A stretch of DNA of 64,000 nucleotides, from contig URBK01000010.1 in assembly GCA_900546065.1 (NCBI GenBank), forward strand, positions 31,236 through 95,235, in the 5' to 3' direction. This DNA is from an uncultured Alistipes sp. (GTDB lineage Bacteria; Bacteroidota; Bacteroidia; Bacteroidales; Rikenellaceae). The notes under the pieces are model-generated. The model was not told the origin of the DNA. It did not search any database and worked only from the letters and a program-made list of their open reading frames with translations. The translations under genes and the position numbers were made by a program. The first letter of the stretch is position 1; every line of letters begins with the position of its first letter. Shown piece by piece: positions 1 to 8,283 of the stretch.

Positions 1-2
1 TA

Positions 3-800
3 CTGGTCGGGGTTGTGGTCTTCGTGCCCGCGGCCGCCGTCACACGCGCCTTCTACCGTCTGACGCTGCGCGACGCCGCCGTCATGGCCCTCGTCACGCT
101 GCTCATAGTCTACGGGTGGCTCTACATGCTGCTGTGGGGCGCCTCACTCACATCCCCCATCGACGCCTCCACCATAGCCACACTCGGACCCGCATTCACT
201 CTCGTCACGGCCATCATCCTGCGCCACCGCCGTGTCATCTGGGCCGACATCGCAGGCATCATCTTCGCCCTTGCCGGCGGTGCCGTGCTCATATTCAACC
301 GCGGCGAGGGGCTCGTACGCGGCAGCGAGGGTTACGGCAACCTCATCGTCCTCGGCGCCGTCATCGCCGCCGCCGTGAACACCGTCCTCATCAAGCCGCA
401 GCTCACGCGGCTGGGCGTGAGGCAGGTGCTCGGGTGGTGCTATCTCATGGCCGCCGCTGCCGTCACGCCCCTCATCATACGCTATGCCTCGGCCGATACG
501 GTCCGGATGCTGAGCCACGCGGCCCTGACGCTCCGAACCGAGATTCTCTACCTGCTCATCTTCGGCACCGTGCTGCCCATATACCTGCTCTACCGCGGCG
601 CCGCGGGCCTCACGTCGGTACATACGGCCCTCTACCGCTATATTCAGCCCATAGTGGCCACGGCCCTCGCCCTCGTGCGGCGGCAGGAGCACATCGACCG
701 CGCCAATACCGTAGCCACAGGGCTTATCGTCGCGGCCGTCATCTTCACGATGATAGGTTTTTCTCACGCAAAGCGTACACATCAACAGAAAAAGTTGTAA
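3..800 (+). CDS. EamA/DMT-family transporter, 5' truncated
   Basis: An inner-membrane permease of the drug/metabolite (EamA) superfamily; the substrate cannot be told from sequence. The frame is open to the window edge, so the true start lies upstream and about the first 20-40 residues are missing. The visible part is a chain of hydrophobic segments making the rest of the first EamA repeat, which ends near the small-residue stretch ALAGGAVLIFNRG, and a whole second repeat beginning GNLIVLGAVIAAAV. A short basic tail (KRTHQQKKL) ends the protein on the probable cytoplasmic side. Family members are usually near 300 residues. The stop codon TAA is also the first three bases of a -7-like box for the next gene. 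Confidence 0.85.
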   Translation: MVGVVVFVPAAAVTRAFYRLTLRDAAVMALVTLLIVYGWLYMLLWGASLTSPIDASTIATLGPAFTLVTAIILRHRRVIWADIAGIIFALAGGAVLIFNRGEGLVRGSEGYGNLIVLGAVIAAAVNTVLIKPQLTRLGVRQVLGWCYLMAAAAVTPLIIRYASADTVRMLSHAALTLRTEILYLLIFGTVLPIYLLYRGAAGLTSVHTALYRYIQPIVATALALVRRQEHIDRANTVATGLIVAAVIFTMIGFSHAKRTHQQKKL

Positions 801-805
801 CTTTG
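798..805 (+). promoter_or_regulatory. Probable -7 box for the GH30 gene
   Basis: TAACTTTG matches the Bacteroidetes -7 consensus TAnnTTTG 61 nt before the GH30 start. No clear TTG/TTTG lies 19-21 nt upstream, so only half of the promoter is supported. Confidence 0.4.
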
Positions 806-866
806 TACTACACGGGACGAAAGCCCTGCCATACACAAAATCCTACAACTTAAAGAAACCTTAAAA

Positions 867-2318
867 ATGGAGACCCCGAACAGGATCTTACATACGGTCG
901 TGGCGAGCCTTGCCGCGGCCGCATTTTTTATCTTCACGGCGTGCACGGCCGCCCCGCAGGCCGATATTTACACAACCACGGCCACGGCAGACCGTCTCTT
1001 CGACCACACCCGGCAGGCTCTCGAGAGCCGCAGCCGCGACACCCTGCCCGCGATAACTATCGACACGGCCTCGCGCCTGCAGCCCGTCTACGGTTTCGGC
1101 GCCGCCATAACCGGCTCGACATGCTACAACCTGCTGCGCATGAGCGAGGCCGACCGCGACTCGCTTCTGCGCGAGTGTTTCGACCCCGGCCGCATGGCCT
1201 TCAGCTTCATACGCATATCGATCGGGGCATCGGACTTCTCGCTCGACGAGTACACCTGCTGCGACCGCCCCGGAATAGAGTTCTTCGAGCTGCACGAGTA
1301 CGACCGCCGCGACCTGATCCCCATACTCAAACGCATACTGGAGATAAACCCTGCGGTGAAGATCGTCGCCTCGCCGTGGTCGTGCCCGCGGTGGATGAAG
1401 ATCGGATACGACAATGACCGTCCATTCGAAAGTTGGACCGACGGCCGCCTCAACCCCATGTACTATGACGACTATGCCGAATATTTCGTGCTGTGGATCG
1501 CCGAGATGGAGGCCGCCGGAATACCCGTATATGCCGTAACGGTGCAGAACGAGCCCCTCAACCGCGGCAACTCGATGTCGCTCTACATGGGGTGGGAGCA
1601 GCAGCGCGACTTCATCCGCGACCACCTCGGCCCCGCCTTCGAGCGAAACGGCATCGACACCAAGATATGGATATTCGACCACAACTACAACTACGACAAC
1701 ATAGCCGACCAGCAGGACTACCCGCTCCGCATCCTTGCCGACACGGCCGCCGCACGCTACATCGCGGGCTCGGCATGGCACAACTACGGCGGCCGCGTCG
1801 AGACCCTCGACCGCATACACGACGCATGTCCCGACAAGGAGATATTCTTCACCGAGGCCTCGATCGGCACGTGGAACTACGACTTCGGCAAGTGTCTGGT
1901 CAACGACTTCGCCTCGATATTCCTCGGCACACTCAACCGCTGGGGCCGCGGCGTGACGCTCTGGAACCTGCTTCTGGACGAGAAGGGCGCCCCCAACCGA
2001 CCCAAGGGGTGCCGCACATGTTACGGAGCCATCGAGATCTCGAGCGAGAGCTACGACTACGCCTCGCTCGTGCGCAAGAGCCACTACTACGACATCGCCC
2101 ACTGCTCGAAGGTCATAGCCCCGGGGGCCGTGCGGCTGGCCTCCGCGCCGGAGTGCGGCGAGGCCATAGTCTCGGCCGCCTTCGCCAACCCCGACGGCTC
2201 CTATGCCCTTGTCGCCGCCAACCTCTCCGAGAGCGAACGCAGCGTAGAGATTACCGGTACCGGACGATACCTTACGCTCACCCTGCCCCCGCGCTCGATC
2301 GTATCGGCCAAGTGGTGA
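867..2318 (+). CDS. GH30 family glycoside hydrolase, lipoprotein
   Basis: Retaining glycosidase of family GH30, which acts on beta-glucosidic, beta-1,6-glucan or xylan-type linkages; the exact substrate is unknown. The 483-residue protein begins with a hydrophobic leader and lipobox FTAC (Cys26), so it should be a surface or periplasmic lipoprotein. The TIM barrel carries the family signature IRISIGASDFSLDEYTC and the expected glutamates: acid/base Glu229 in VQNEPLN and nucleophile Glu330 in FFTEASIG. A C-terminal beta domain starting near KVIAPGAVRLAS is typical of the family. It stands alone, between a transporter and a strong convergent terminator, with no SusC/SusD pair nearby. Subfamily not assigned. 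Confidence 0.92.
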   Translation: METPNRILHTVVASLAAAAFFIFTACTAAPQADIYTTTATADRLFDHTRQALESRSRDTLPAITIDTASRLQPVYGFGAAITGSTCYNLLRMSEADRDSLLRECFDPGRMAFSFIRISIGASDFSLDEYTCCDRPGIEFFELHEYDRRDLIPILKRILEINPAVKIVASPWSCPRWMKIGYDNDRPFESWTDGRLNPMYYDDYAEYFVLWIAEMEAAGIPVYAVTVQNEPLNRGNSMSLYMGWEQQRDFIRDHLGPAFERNGIDTKIWIFDHNYNYDNIADQQDYPLRILADTAAARYIAGSAWHNYGGRVETLDRIHDACPDKEIFFTEASIGTWNYDFGKCLVNDFASIFLGTLNRWGRGVTLWNLLLDEKGAPNRPKGCRTCYGAIEISSESYDYASLVRKSHYYDIAHCSKVIAPGAVRLASAPECGEAIVSAAFANPDGSYALVAANLSESERSVEITGTGRYLTLTLPPRSIVSAKW

Positions 2319-2337
2319 TAGTCAGCCATAAGGAACG

Positions 2338-2375
2338 ATGCGGGGCCGCACCTTTCGGAAGGTGCGGCCCCGTAT
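2338..2375. terminator. Bidirectional hairpin terminator
   Basis: A 14-bp perfect GC-rich stem (2341-2354 with 2359-2372) closes on a TCGG loop and extends by three weaker pairs. It sits between the GH30 gene and the convergent thioesterase gene. There is no long U-tract on either side. Confidence 0.75.
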
Positions 2376-2403
2376 GCGTCTATGTATGTCTCCGTAACAG
2401 GCG

Positions 2404-2826
2404 TTATGCCTTGTCCTCAGGTTCGGGCCCGTCGCCGCCGCGCAGGACCTCGCGCCACGTCTCGGGCACCTCGACCGACGACTGTGCCGCCATGTCGAAG
2501 GCCACCATCACCGCACGGCAGCGCGTACACTCGACGCCGTCGCTGCGCACGATGCGCTGCATGAGCGTGATGCTCTTATGCCCTACGGACTCCACCTCGC
2601 TCTCGACCGTGATCTCGTCCTCGTAGCGTATCTGTACCATGAAGTCGGTATGCGCCGAGACAGTCACGGCCGACGTCCCGCGCGCGACGCTCCCCACGCC
2701 CAGACGCGCAAACAGATCGGTCTTGCCCAGATCGAGATAGGCATACTGCGCCGTGTTGTTCACATGGCGGAAGGGATCGATGTCGCAGAAACGCTTCTGC
2801 ACCGCGGTCTTCACTCTCGGCCCCAT
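2404..2826 (-). CDS. Acyl-CoA thioesterase, 4HBT hot-dog fold
   Basis: A 140-residue hot-dog-fold protein of the 4-hydroxybenzoyl-CoA thioesterase type, predicted to hydrolyse an acyl-CoA in the cytoplasm. The N-terminal motif FCDIDPFRHVNNTAQYAYLD is the family signature, with the Asp and the HVNN turn expected at the active site. The length is normal for a single-domain member. It begins 4 nt after the stop of tsaC on the same strand, so the two are probably co-transcribed, though no metabolic link is evident. The chain ends with an acidic tail (GGDGPEPEDKA). The acyl substrate cannot be predicted. Confidence 0.85.
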   Translation of the reverse strand: MGPRVKTAVQKRFCDIDPFRHVNNTAQYAYLDLGKTDLFARLGVGSVARGTSAVTVSAHTDFMVQIRYEDEITVESEVESVGHKSITLMQRIVRSDGVECTRCRAVMVAFDMAAQSSVEVPETWREVLRGGDGPEPEDKA

Positions 2827-2830
2827 GGCG

Positions 2831-3397
2831 TCACTTGCGTATGATCTTCACCTCGCCGCGCGGCCCGAAGGCTACGATCGAGCTGGGCTTGCCCGTGGGG
2901 TGTCCCTGCACGCGCGGGTTAACCACATAATCCACACCGTCGATGATCTCGCGGCTCACCTTGTCGAGCCCCTTCGGGGTCTCCTCACCCGAGATGTTGG
3001 CCGAGGTCGAGACTATCGGCTTGCCGAACCGCCGCAGCAGCTGCTGGCAGAACTCGTGGTCGGGCACGCGCACACCCAGCGTCCCCGTCTCGGGGATGAG
3101 GTTCGGGGCCACGCCAACGGCCCCTTCCAGAATCAACGTCAGCGGCTTGGTCGCCATCTCCAGAACCTCGAAGGCTATGCCCGGCGCCTTGTTGACGTAA
3201 CGCACGATCATGTCGGCATCGCGGCACAGCACCAGCATCGAGTGCTTGTTGACGCTGCGTTTAAGTTCGTAGATGCGCTCCACGGCCTTCTCGTCCGTAG
3301 CGTCGCACCCTATGCCCCACACCGTATCGGTGGGATAGAGGATCAATCCCCCGCGTCGCAGCACCTCAAGCGCCGCTTCCACTTCCTTTTCCATCAT
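2831..3397 (-). CDS. tsaC: L-threonylcarbamoyladenylate synthase (TsaC/Sua5/YrdC)
   Basis: Makes threonylcarbamoyl-AMP from threonine, bicarbonate and ATP, the first step of the t6A37 modification of ANN-decoding tRNAs. The 188-residue protein is one YrdC domain without the extra C-terminal domain of long Sua5 proteins. The diagnostic N-terminal block GGLILYPTDTVWGIGCDA and the basic KRS motif are present, followed by the TSANISGEE block. It is first of a two-gene minus-strand unit with the thioesterase. A TATTTTTG -7-like box lies 21 nt upstream (3418-3425) but without a good -33 partner. Confidence 0.93.
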   Translation of the reverse strand: MMEKEVEAALEVLRRGGLILYPTDTVWGIGCDATDEKAVERIYELKRSVNKHSMLVLCRDADMIVRYVNKAPGIAFEVLEMATKPLTLILEGAVGVAPNLIPETGTLGVRVPDHEFCQQLLRRFGKPIVSTSANISGEETPKGLDKVSREIIDGVDYVVNPRVQGHPTGKPSSIVAFGPRGEVKIIRK

Positions 3398-3476
3398 AAT
3401 ACAGGCGATATTTTCGGCAAAAATAACTATTTTAACGTCAGCGGCCCCGCCTCGGGCAGGAATTTTTATGCGGAGG

Positions 3477-3507
3477 TTGTCCGAAAGCGATTATTTTACT
3501 AATTTTA
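3477..3507 (+). promoter_or_regulatory. Possible promoter for yebC
   Basis: TTG at 3477-3479 is followed after 20 nt by TAATTTTA (3500-3507), one mismatch from TAnnTTTG. It would give a leader of about 125 nt. Confidence 0.35.
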
Positions 3508-3639
3508 CGGCGCCAAAATCCGGCAACGGCCTTTTACGCCGCACGATGCCGCTGCAACTGACATAACAACATATTGGTTTAACTCAAGCCGCGAACCGCC
3601 CCGGCAGGCGGCCCGCACCGAAAATAACTACACAAAATT

Positions 3640-4380
3640 ATGGGAAGAGCTTTTGAATACCGTAAAGCGAGAAAACTGAAGCGCTGGGGACATATGGCGC
3701 GCGTATTCACCAAGATCGGCAAGGAGATCGAGATCGCAGTCAAGGCTGGAGGATCGGACCCCTCGGGAAATACCCGCCTGCGTATCCTCATCCAGAACGC
3801 AAAGGCCGAGAACATGCCAAAGGAGAATATCGAACGTGCCATCAAACGCGCTACCGACAAGGACGCCGCCGACTACAAGGAGGTGATCTATGAAGGTTAC
3901 GGCCCCCACGGTATAGCCTTCCTCGTCGAGACCGCTACCGACAACACAAACCGTACGGTCGCCAGCCTCCGCATGTATTTCAACAAGTGCGGCGGTACCC
4001 TCGGTACTTCGGGCAGCGTGGCATTCATGTTCGAACACAAGTGTGTCTTCAAGTTCCGCGTGCCCGCAGGAACCGACCTCGAGGAGCTCGAACTCGAAAT
4101 GATCGATCTGGAGGTCGACGAGTTCTATCCCGAAGAGGACACAATCACCGTATATGCTCCCTACGAGTCGTTCGGCGCCATCCAGAAGTGGATCGAGGAC
4201 AAGGGCTTCGAGACAATATCGGGTGAGTCGGTACGCATCCCCGTCGACACCAAGGAACTGTCGGCCGAGGAGCGCGAGTCGGTAGAGAAACTTCAGGAGC
4301 GCATCGAGGAGGATGACGACGTGGTGAACGTCTACACCAACATGCGCGAGCCCGAAGACGACGAGGCCGACGAGGAGTAA
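3640..4380 (+). CDS. yebC: YebC/PmpR family protein (TACO1-like)
   Basis: Cytoplasmic YebC-family protein. Members were first described as DNA-binding regulators, and some are reported to help ribosomes through difficult stretches such as polyproline, so the role here is open. The 246-residue length and the N-terminal signature (GHMARVFTKIGKEIEIAVK, then GGSDPSGNTRLR) are typical. Three alpha/beta subdomains follow, and the C-terminus ends in an acidic tail (EPEDDEADEE). It is monocistronic: a divergent pair lies upstream, and a repeat tract and terminator lie downstream. Codon use is like that of its neighbours. Confidence 0.92.
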   Translation: MGRAFEYRKARKLKRWGHMARVFTKIGKEIEIAVKAGGSDPSGNTRLRILIQNAKAENMPKENIERAIKRATDKDAADYKEVIYEGYGPHGIAFLVETATDNTNRTVASLRMYFNKCGGTLGTSGSVAFMFEHKCVFKFRVPAGTDLEELELEMIDLEVDEFYPEEDTITVYAPYESFGAIQKWIEDKGFETISGESVRIPVDTKELSAEERESVEKLQERIEEDDDVVNVYTNMREPEDDEADEE

Positions 4381-4416
4381 CTCCGCCTTGCCGCAGAGGC
4401 TGTCTGTCGGTACAAA

Positions 4417-4615
4417 CCCAAGGGGCCAATCAAGGGGCGAGTCAAGGGGTGCAGTCCAAGGGGTGAGTCAAGGGGTGCAGTCCAAGGGGCCGAGTCCAAA
4501 GAGGGGGCGAATCCCAAGGAGGCGAGTCAAGGGGTGCAGTCCAAGGGGCCGTCAAGGAGGTACAGGACGAATCCAATGGGCTTCAATCAGAAGGGCTGGC
4601 GCCAATCCAAGAGGC
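4417..4615. repeat. Degenerate G/A-rich minisatellite after yebC
   Basis: Words such as TCCAAGGGG and GAGTCAAGGGGTGCAGTC recur irregularly, with a basic spacing of about 12-13 nt and a higher-order unit of about 26 nt. The tract starts about 35 nt after the yebC stop. It is strongly purine-biased on the yebC coding strand. No protein signature is visible in any frame. Confidence 0.8.
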
Positions 4616-4672
4616 TGCGGGTCTGAAATGTACGGGTCTGTACAGGCACTAATCTACATAAGAATATCGAAC

Positions 4673-4705
4673 AAAAGGACGTTCCGCTGAAGTGAACGTC
4701 CTTTT
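4673..4705 (+). terminator. Intrinsic terminator
   Basis: A perfect 12-bp stem (4673-4684 with 4694-4705) with a 9-nt loop has A and T runs at its two ends. It lies beyond the repeat tract and should end yebC transcription; the flanking A and T runs let it work in both directions. Confidence 0.8.
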
Positions 4706-4758
4706 CGTTTTCGGGGTGCACACACAACAAACAAAGATGCACACTCAAGAAACAATAT

Positions 4759-4784
4759 GGCGGGCTCCATTTCCATAGCCCGCC
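4759..4784 (-). terminator. Hairpin terminator for the CCA enzyme gene
   Basis: An 8-bp stem GGCGGGCT/AGCCCGCC encloses a 10-nt loop 59 nt after the CCA-enzyme stop. On the minus strand a T-rich stretch follows. Confidence 0.55.
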
Positions 4785-4842
4785 TCATTATTATATCTTC
4801 ATTATAATACGTCTCGTCAATCCTCGGCTTCACTCCGCCACG

Positions 4843-6387
4843 TCACTCCGCCTCTTCACTCTGCCGCGGCTTGCGCCCCTTGCGGTGCGCCGACGACTCC
4901 GCGGCCAGACGCTCGGCACGCTCCCGCTCCTCGCGTTCGCGCTCTGCGCGCTCGGCCTCGGCCTCCGCGCGCGTCACATCGCACACCTTCGTCAGACCCT
5001 CCTCCGCGGCCAGACGCTCCATCAAGGCATAGGCCTCGTCGTAGTCGTTGTGTATCTCGCCGTCGAGGATGGCGTTCTTGATCGCCTCCTTGATGCGGCC
5101 GATCGTACTGCACGGACGCAGAGCGTAGCAGCGCATGATGATATCGCCCGAGACCGGCGGCTGGAAGTTGCGTACGCGGTCGCGCTCCTCCAGATCGCGC
5201 ATCTTGCGCCGCACAAGCTCGAAATTGGACATGTACCGCTTCACCTTCGAGTCGATGCCCGACGTGATGTCGGCCTCGCAGAGCGTCATAAGCGCCTCCA
5301 CGTCGTCCCCCGCCTCGAACAACAGACGCCGCACGGCCGAGTCGGTCACCATATCCTCCGAGAGGATTATGGGCCGCAGGTGCAGGAAGACCATCTTCTG
5401 CACGAACTTCATGTGTTCGTTCATCGGCAGCTTCAGACGCCGGAATATCGCCGGCACCATCTTCGACCCCACAACCTCGTGCTGGTGGAACGTCCACCCC
5501 ACACGCTTGTCGTAGGCCTTGGTCAGCGGCTTGGCTATGTCGTGCAGCAGCGCCGCCCACCGCAGCCACAGGTCGTCGCTGCGGCGCGCAACGTTGTCCA
5601 GCACCTTGAGCGTATGCAGGAAGTTGTCCTTATGTGCATGCTGCCCCACGCGATCCACACCGCGCAGACGGTGCAGCTCGGGGAATATCAGCTCCAGAAG
5701 GCCCGTCCGCTCCAGCAGGTCGAAGCCTATCGACGGCACGGGCGAGAGCATTATCTTGTTGATCTCCGTGATTATACGCTCACCCGAGACGATCTCGATA
5801 CGGCGGCGGTTGCGCTCGATGGCCTCGAACGTCTCGGCCTCGATGTCGAATCCCAGCTGCGTGGCGAAGCGCACGGCACGCATCATGCGCAGCGGATCGT
5901 CCGAGAAGGTTATGTCGGGGTCGCACGGCGTGCGGATGATGCAGTCCTCAAGATCGTCCATCCCGTAGAAGGGATCCACCAACTCACCGAACCTCTCTCC
6001 GTTGAGCGACCACGCCAGCGCGTTGATGGTAAAGTCGCGCCGCCGCTGGTCGTCCTCCAGCGTACCCGCCTCGACGGAGGGTTTGCGCGAGTCGTGGGAA
6101 TAGGACTCCTTGCGCGCCCCCACGAACTCGACCTCGACGCCGCCGGCACGCACCATGGCCGTCCCGAAACGGCGGAATACGGCGACGCGCGAATGCACCT
6201 CGCGGCCCAGAGCCTCCGCCACGGCGATGCCGTCGCCCACAACCACGACATCCACATCGGTCGAGGGGCGCCGCAGATAGTAGTCGCGCACGTAGCCCCC
6301 CACGACGTATGCCTCGACACCCATGGCGTCGACGATACGCGAGAGGCGGTGGAAGAGGGGTTTGTCCAGAGGCGAGGAGTTGTTCAT
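4843..6387 (-). CDS. cca: CCA tRNA nucleotidyltransferase with HD domain
   Basis: Adds or repairs the 3' CCA of tRNAs from CTP and ATP in the cytoplasm. The N-terminal nucleotidyltransferase fold has the VGGYVRDYYLRR block and the metal-binding pair Asp44/Asp46 in STDVDVVVVG. The template-like block RRRDFTINALAW and the RNA-binding helical region follow. A C-terminal HD phosphohydrolase domain is marked by LLHDIAKP. The 514-residue chain ends in about 45 highly charged residues (Glu/Arg/Ala repeats, then a basic RKGRKPRQ) that the core family lacks. It sits 31 nt downstream of pdxJ on the same strand, so the pair is probably one operon. A poly(A) polymerase activity cannot be excluded. Confidence 0.9.
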   Translation of the reverse strand: MNNSSPLDKPLFHRLSRIVDAMGVEAYVVGGYVRDYYLRRPSTDVDVVVVGDGIAVAEALGREVHSRVAVFRRFGTAMVRAGGVEVEFVGARKESYSHDSRKPSVEAGTLEDDQRRRDFTINALAWSLNGERFGELVDPFYGMDDLEDCIIRTPCDPDITFSDDPLRMMRAVRFATQLGFDIEAETFEAIERNRRRIEIVSGERIITEINKIMLSPVPSIGFDLLERTGLLELIFPELHRLRGVDRVGQHAHKDNFLHTLKVLDNVARRSDDLWLRWAALLHDIAKPLTKAYDKRVGWTFHQHEVVGSKMVPAIFRRLKLPMNEHMKFVQKMVFLHLRPIILSEDMVTDSAVRRLLFEAGDDVEALMTLCEADITSGIDSKVKRYMSNFELVRRKMRDLEERDRVRNFQPPVSGDIIMRCYALRPCSTIGRIKEAIKNAILDGEIHNDYDEAYALMERLAAEEGLTKVCDVTRAEAEAERAEREREERERAERLAAESSAHRKGRKPRQSEEAE

Positions 6388-6418
6388 CGGCAGCGGCTTG
6401 CGTCAAAGGTTTCGAAGG

Positions 6419-7135
6419 TCAGTGCCCCAGACAGCGGCGGTAGAGACGCACCGTATTCTCCATGCCGTACCACAGGGCGTCGCATATAAGCGCATGGCCT
6501 ATCGACACCTCGTCGCACCACGGGATGCGCTCGGCAAAGTAGGCCAGATTATCCAGATTGAGGTCGTGGCCGCCGTTAAGACCCAGACCCGCGCGGCGCG
6601 CCGTCTCGGCAGCCTCCACGTATGGGGCGATGGCAGCCTCGCGGTCGGCGCCGTAGCCTGCGGCGTAGGCCTCAGTATAGAGCTCCACACGCCGCGCCCC
6701 GCACGCCGCAGCACCCTCGACCATCTCGCTCACGGGGTTGACGAAGATCGAAGTACGGATGCCCGCCTCGTTGAAGCGGCCGCAGATATCGGTCAGGAAC
6801 CCGCGGTTGCGGACCGTATCCCAGCCCGCATTCGAGGTGATGGCGTCTGCGGCGTCCGGCACAAGCGTAACCTGCGCGGGCACGACCTCCAGCACCAGAT
6901 CCACGAACGACGGGATCGGGTTGCCCTCGATGTTGAGCTCGGTGGAGATGGCGGCCTTAAGGTCGCGCACGTCCTGATAACGTATATGTCGGGCATCGGG
7001 ACGCGGATGCACCGTGATACCCTCGGCACCGAACCGCTCTATGGCCAGAGCGGAACGTACCACGTCGGGGAGATTGCCGCCGCGCGAGTTGCGCAGAACG
7101 GCGATCTTATTGATGTTTACGCTGAGTTTTGTCAT
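6419..7135 (-). CDS. pdxJ: Pyridoxine 5'-phosphate synthase
   Basis: Condenses 1-deoxyxylulose-5-phosphate with 3-amino-2-oxopropyl phosphate, the last ring-forming step of the DXP-dependent vitamin B6 pathway. The start at [20 protein letters not shown] was chosen because this is the conserved PdxJ N-terminus; the open frame upstream is low-complexity and non-homologous. The 238-residue TIM barrel shows the phosphate and substrate motifs HPRPDARHI and GLNGGHDLN. It is divergent from nadK across a 158-nt region and runs into the CCA enzyme gene 31 nt downstream. Confidence 0.94.
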   Translation of the reverse strand: MTKLSVNINKIAVLRNSRGGNLPDVVRSALAIERFGAEGITVHPRPDARHIRYQDVRDLKAAISTELNIEGNPIPSFVDLVLEVVPAQVTLVPDAADAITSNAGWDTVRNRGFLTDICGRFNEAGIRTSIFVNPVSEMVEGAAACGARRVELYTEAYAAGYGADREAAIAPYVEAAETARRAGLGLNGGHDLNLDNLAYFAERIPWCDEVSIGHALICDALWYGMENTVRLYRRCLGH

Positions 7136-7218
7136 GGCTCGAAAAAACCTTTTGCGGCTGCCGTCGCCGACGTCGCCGACGCCCACTCCCTCAAGGAGTA
7201 TGCCCCGCGCGGCCGGCA

Positions 7219-7232
7219 GCAAATAAATTTGC
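7219..7232. promoter_or_regulatory. Inverted repeat over the nadK -33 region
   Basis: GCAAAT-AA-ATTTGC is a perfect 6+2+6 palindrome whose right half contains the nadK -33 TTTG. It could be an operator or the back-to-back -33 elements of divergent promoters; for pdxJ no clean -7 box follows. Confidence 0.4.
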
Positions 7233-7259
7233 TATGCAGCGCCTCATGTGCTATCTTTG
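7228..7259 (+). promoter_or_regulatory. Promoter of nadK
   Basis: TTTG (7228-7231), a 20-nt spacer, then TATCTTTG (7252-7259) is a full Bacteroidetes promoter match. The predicted leader before the nadK ATG is about 25-30 nt. Confidence 0.8.
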
Positions 7260-7293
7260 CGGGGTAAAGTTACTCATTTTTTCCGACGCGAGG

Positions 7294-8169
7294 ATGAAAA
7301 TCATACTTTTTTCCCGGGACCAGATAGACCACCGTCCGCAGCAGATGGCGCAGGTGTTCCGCGCCATCGAACGCAACGGCTTCACTTTCGCCGTAAACGA
7401 GGAGTTCGCCCGTATCGTGGCCCACACGCTCGGCCGCGTGATCGACCCCGCCGACATATACCGCGACACCACGGGCCCGCAGCCGCGCGAGAGCGTCATG
7501 GTATGCTACGGCGGCGACGGAACCCTGCTCGAGGGCATACAGCGCCTGAGCGACAAGTCGATTCCCGTGGCGGGGATCAACTTCGGGCACCTCGGCTTCC
7601 TCACCACGGCCACGCGCGAGGGTGTCGACGCCCTGTTCGACGACATAGCGCGCGGACGCCTGCTCACGCAGCCGCGCACGATGCTCCGCATCGATGGTGT
7701 GCGCGGCGTCGAAGGACCCCTGCTGGCGCTCAACGAGGTGGCCGTACAGCGTCTCGAGGCCTCGATGATAAAGGTCGTGGCGCGCGTCGACTCCCAGATC
7801 GTCGCCAACTACAACGGCGACGGCGTCATCGTCGCAACACCCACAGGCTCCACAGCCTACTCGCTCAGTGCCGGAGGCCCCATACTCTCCCCCACGTGCG
7901 CATGTTTCGTCATCTCGCCGCTGGCGCCACACAACTTCGGCATGCGCCCCGTCGTCATCCCCGATTCGAGCAGCATAGAGCTGCAGCTCCACTCGCGCCG
8001 CGGCCCCGCACAGCTCTCCGTCGACAACCGCACATACCCGCTCGACGACGGCGACAGCATCACCATAGCCCGCGCCGAGCAGAGGATTTTATTAGCTGTA
8101 CCGCACAATATATCATTTTACGAGACGTTACATAGTAAAATGATGTGGGATGTGGACATCCGCAATTAG
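7294..8169 (+). CDS. nadK: NAD kinase
   Basis: Phosphorylates NAD to NADP in the cytoplasm. The ATG at 7294 (MKIILFSRDQ) was chosen because the usual Rossmann-like strand starts here and a full promoter lies just upstream; the frame extends further 5' only through non-homologous sequence. The 291-residue protein has the catalytic GGDG motif (residues 73-76, YGGDGTLLEG) and the second signature PTGSTAYSLSAGGPIL. Both length and motif order fit the PPNK family. It is followed after 114 nt by uppS on the same strand. Confidence 0.95.
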   Translation: MKIILFSRDQIDHRPQQMAQVFRAIERNGFTFAVNEEFARIVAHTLGRVIDPADIYRDTTGPQPRESVMVCYGGDGTLLEGIQRLSDKSIPVAGINFGHLGFLTTATREGVDALFDDIARGRLLTQPRTMLRIDGVRGVEGPLLALNEVAVQRLEASMIKVVARVDSQIVANYNGDGVIVATPTGSTAYSLSAGGPILSPTCACFVISPLAPHNFGMRPVVIPDSSSIELQLHSRRGPAQLSVDNRTYPLDDGDSITIARAEQRILLAVPHNISFYETLHSKMMWDVDIRN

Positions 8170-8267
8170 GCGCGCCGACACGCGCCGCGGGGATCGTATG
8201 CCCCCGCGCACGGCCGACACTACGGATAAAAAGCCCGACAAAGCTTTCTTTTCCGAGTAAAATTGTC

Positions 8268-8275
8268 TACATTTG
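8268..8275 (+). promoter_or_regulatory. Possible -7 box for uppS
   Basis: TACATTTG ends only 8 nt before the uppS ATG, which would make the message nearly leaderless. No good -33 partner is visible, so uppS may instead be read from the nadK promoter. Confidence 0.35.
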
Positions 8276-8283
8276 CAGGTTAT

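Noticed and set aside
867..2318. GH30, GH51 and GH78-like genes as parts of one polysaccharide utilisation locus
   Set aside because: They lie 35-46 kb apart or more with housekeeping genes between, and no SusC/SusD pair or hybrid sensor is present.
3418..3425. TATTTTTG on the minus strand as a tsaC promoter
   Set aside because: The -7 box fits, but no TTG or TTTG lies 19-21 nt upstream, so I did not list it as a promoter.
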